A stretch of 64,000 nucleotides of DNA from Hoeflea sp. YIM 152468 (lineage in GTDB: Bacteria > Pseudomonadota > Alphaproteobacteria > Rhizobiales > Rhizobiaceae). Location of the stretch: NCBI RefSeq assembly GCF_029210485.1, contig NZ_JARGET010000021.1, positions 186,001 to 250,000 on the forward strand, read 5' to 3'. The translations under genes were made by a program, and so were the position numbers. A model generated the notes under the pieces. It was not told the DNA's origin. It did not search any database and saw nothing but the letters and a program-made list of their open reading frames with translations. Below are positions 63,539 to 64,000 of the stretch, in pieces; the stretch's first letter is position 1; every line of letters starts with the position of its first letter.

Positions 63539-64000
63539 TCAGGCCGCCTTCACTTCGCCGCCGCCGGGATTCATCATCTCCTGCTCGACGGCGTCAATCG
63601 ATGGGCGCTCATAGGATGAAATGGTCTTGCGGCCATGCTCGAGCGCCACTTGCGGAACCGAGCCGTTCATGTAGGCCAACAGTGTCTGCTTGACGATTGT
63701 GTAGAGCCGGTTCTGCTTGGTCCGGACAATTTTGATGTTCGTGGCGATCGGGCTGAAGATGCAATAGGACAAAAAGATCCCGAGCATGGTTCCGACCAGC
63801 GCAGCGCCGATCAGTCCGCCCAGCACGGCTGGCGATTCATTGATCGCGCCCATCGCCTTGATCACGCCCAGCACCGCAGCGATAATGCCGATGGCCGGGC
63901 AGGCGTCCGACATTGTGCTCATCGCATGATAAGGTTTCAGGCGGTCCTGCGCGATGGTCTGGATTTCCTCGTCCATCAAAGCTTCGATCTCATGCGGGCG
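63539..64000 (-). CDS. motA: flagellar stator protein MotA (3' part)
   Basis: This is the C-terminal half of MotA, cut by the window edge. The frame remains open to 64000 and reads [11 protein letters not shown] before the two last membrane helices ([20 protein letters not shown] and [20 protein letters not shown], each about 20 residues). A cytoplasmic tail with [14 protein letters not shown] follows. MotA with MotB conducts protons to power rotation. It lies four bases upstream of fliM in the same operon. Confidence 0.95.
   Translation of the reverse strand, partial: RPHEIEALMDEEIQTIAQDRLKPYHAMSTMSDACPAIGIIAAVLGVIKAMGAINESPAVLGGLIGAALVGTMLGIFLSYCIFSPIATNIKIVRTKQNRLYTIVKQTLLAYMNGSVPQVALEHGRKTISSYERPSIDAVEQEMMNPGGGEVKAA

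Overview
The window reads as the chromosome of a GC-rich alphaproteobacterium of the order Hyphomicrobiales (Rhizobiales), close to Rhizobiaceae or Hoeflea-like bacteria. The main evidence is the right end. It carries the che operon followed by fliF, visN, visR and the oppositely read flhB-fliG-fliN-fliM-motA block, in the order known from Sinorhizobium and Agrobacterium. Typical alphaproteobacterial genes support this: TIGR02186, UPF0262, DUF2948, DUF6460 and the ligase-associated DNA repair set. Genus-level placement is inference.

Layout. Positions 0.2-2.0 kb hold a TSUP-type anion exporter and a TIGR02186 membrane protein. Positions 2.0-9.1 kb hold a ligase-associated DNA damage response locus: PdeM phosphoesterase and Lhr-like helicase on the minus strand, MBL-fold exonuclease and ATP-dependent DNA ligase on the plus strand, with a TPR methyltransferase between the two halves. 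Positions 9.2-22.7 kb are housekeeping and accessory metabolism: a histone-deacetylase-like hydrolase, a MATE pump, pyrD, a CrbS/CrbR-like two-component pair with a transporter-type sensor, mscL, two aminotransferases and galE. Positions 22.9-25.7 kb hold phoR-phoU-phoB. A triple Pho box and a short ORF ending like PstB lie where pstSCAB sits in relatives. Positions 26.1-32.4 kb hold tRNA-Thr, murA, hisD, infA, maf, yacG and tRNA-Phe.

Positions 32.8-46.2 kb, beyond tRNA-Phe, form an accessory catabolic region. It contains a TRAP permease remnant, a cupin, a TSUP exporter, a GntR regulator, malonyl-CoA decarboxylase, a LeuA-like synthase or lyase, a fumarylacetoacetase-family hydrolase, a second GntR regulator, a four-gene NitT/TauT-type ABC importer, an oxalyl-CoA-synthetase-like acyl-CoA ligase and a ketopantoate-reductase-like dehydrogenase. 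An AT-rich motif (AAAATRTYGATAWWWWT) occurs four times: twice between the malonyl-CoA decarboxylase and LeuA-like genes, and twice upstream of the ABC importer. This suggests one regulon for uptake, CoA activation and breakdown of an unknown acid. It is the best candidate here for an undescribed system.

Positions 47-64 kb are the chemotaxis and flagellar cluster: a globin-coupled chemoreceptor, cheS, cheY1, cheA, cheR, cheB, cheY2, cheD, cheT, fliF, visN, visR, an unknown gene, flhB, fliG, fliN, fliM and the 3' part of motA. No cheW lies in the operon; a 46-codon ORF occupies the gap between cheA and cheR. The chemoreceptor appears to lack the proximal heme histidine.
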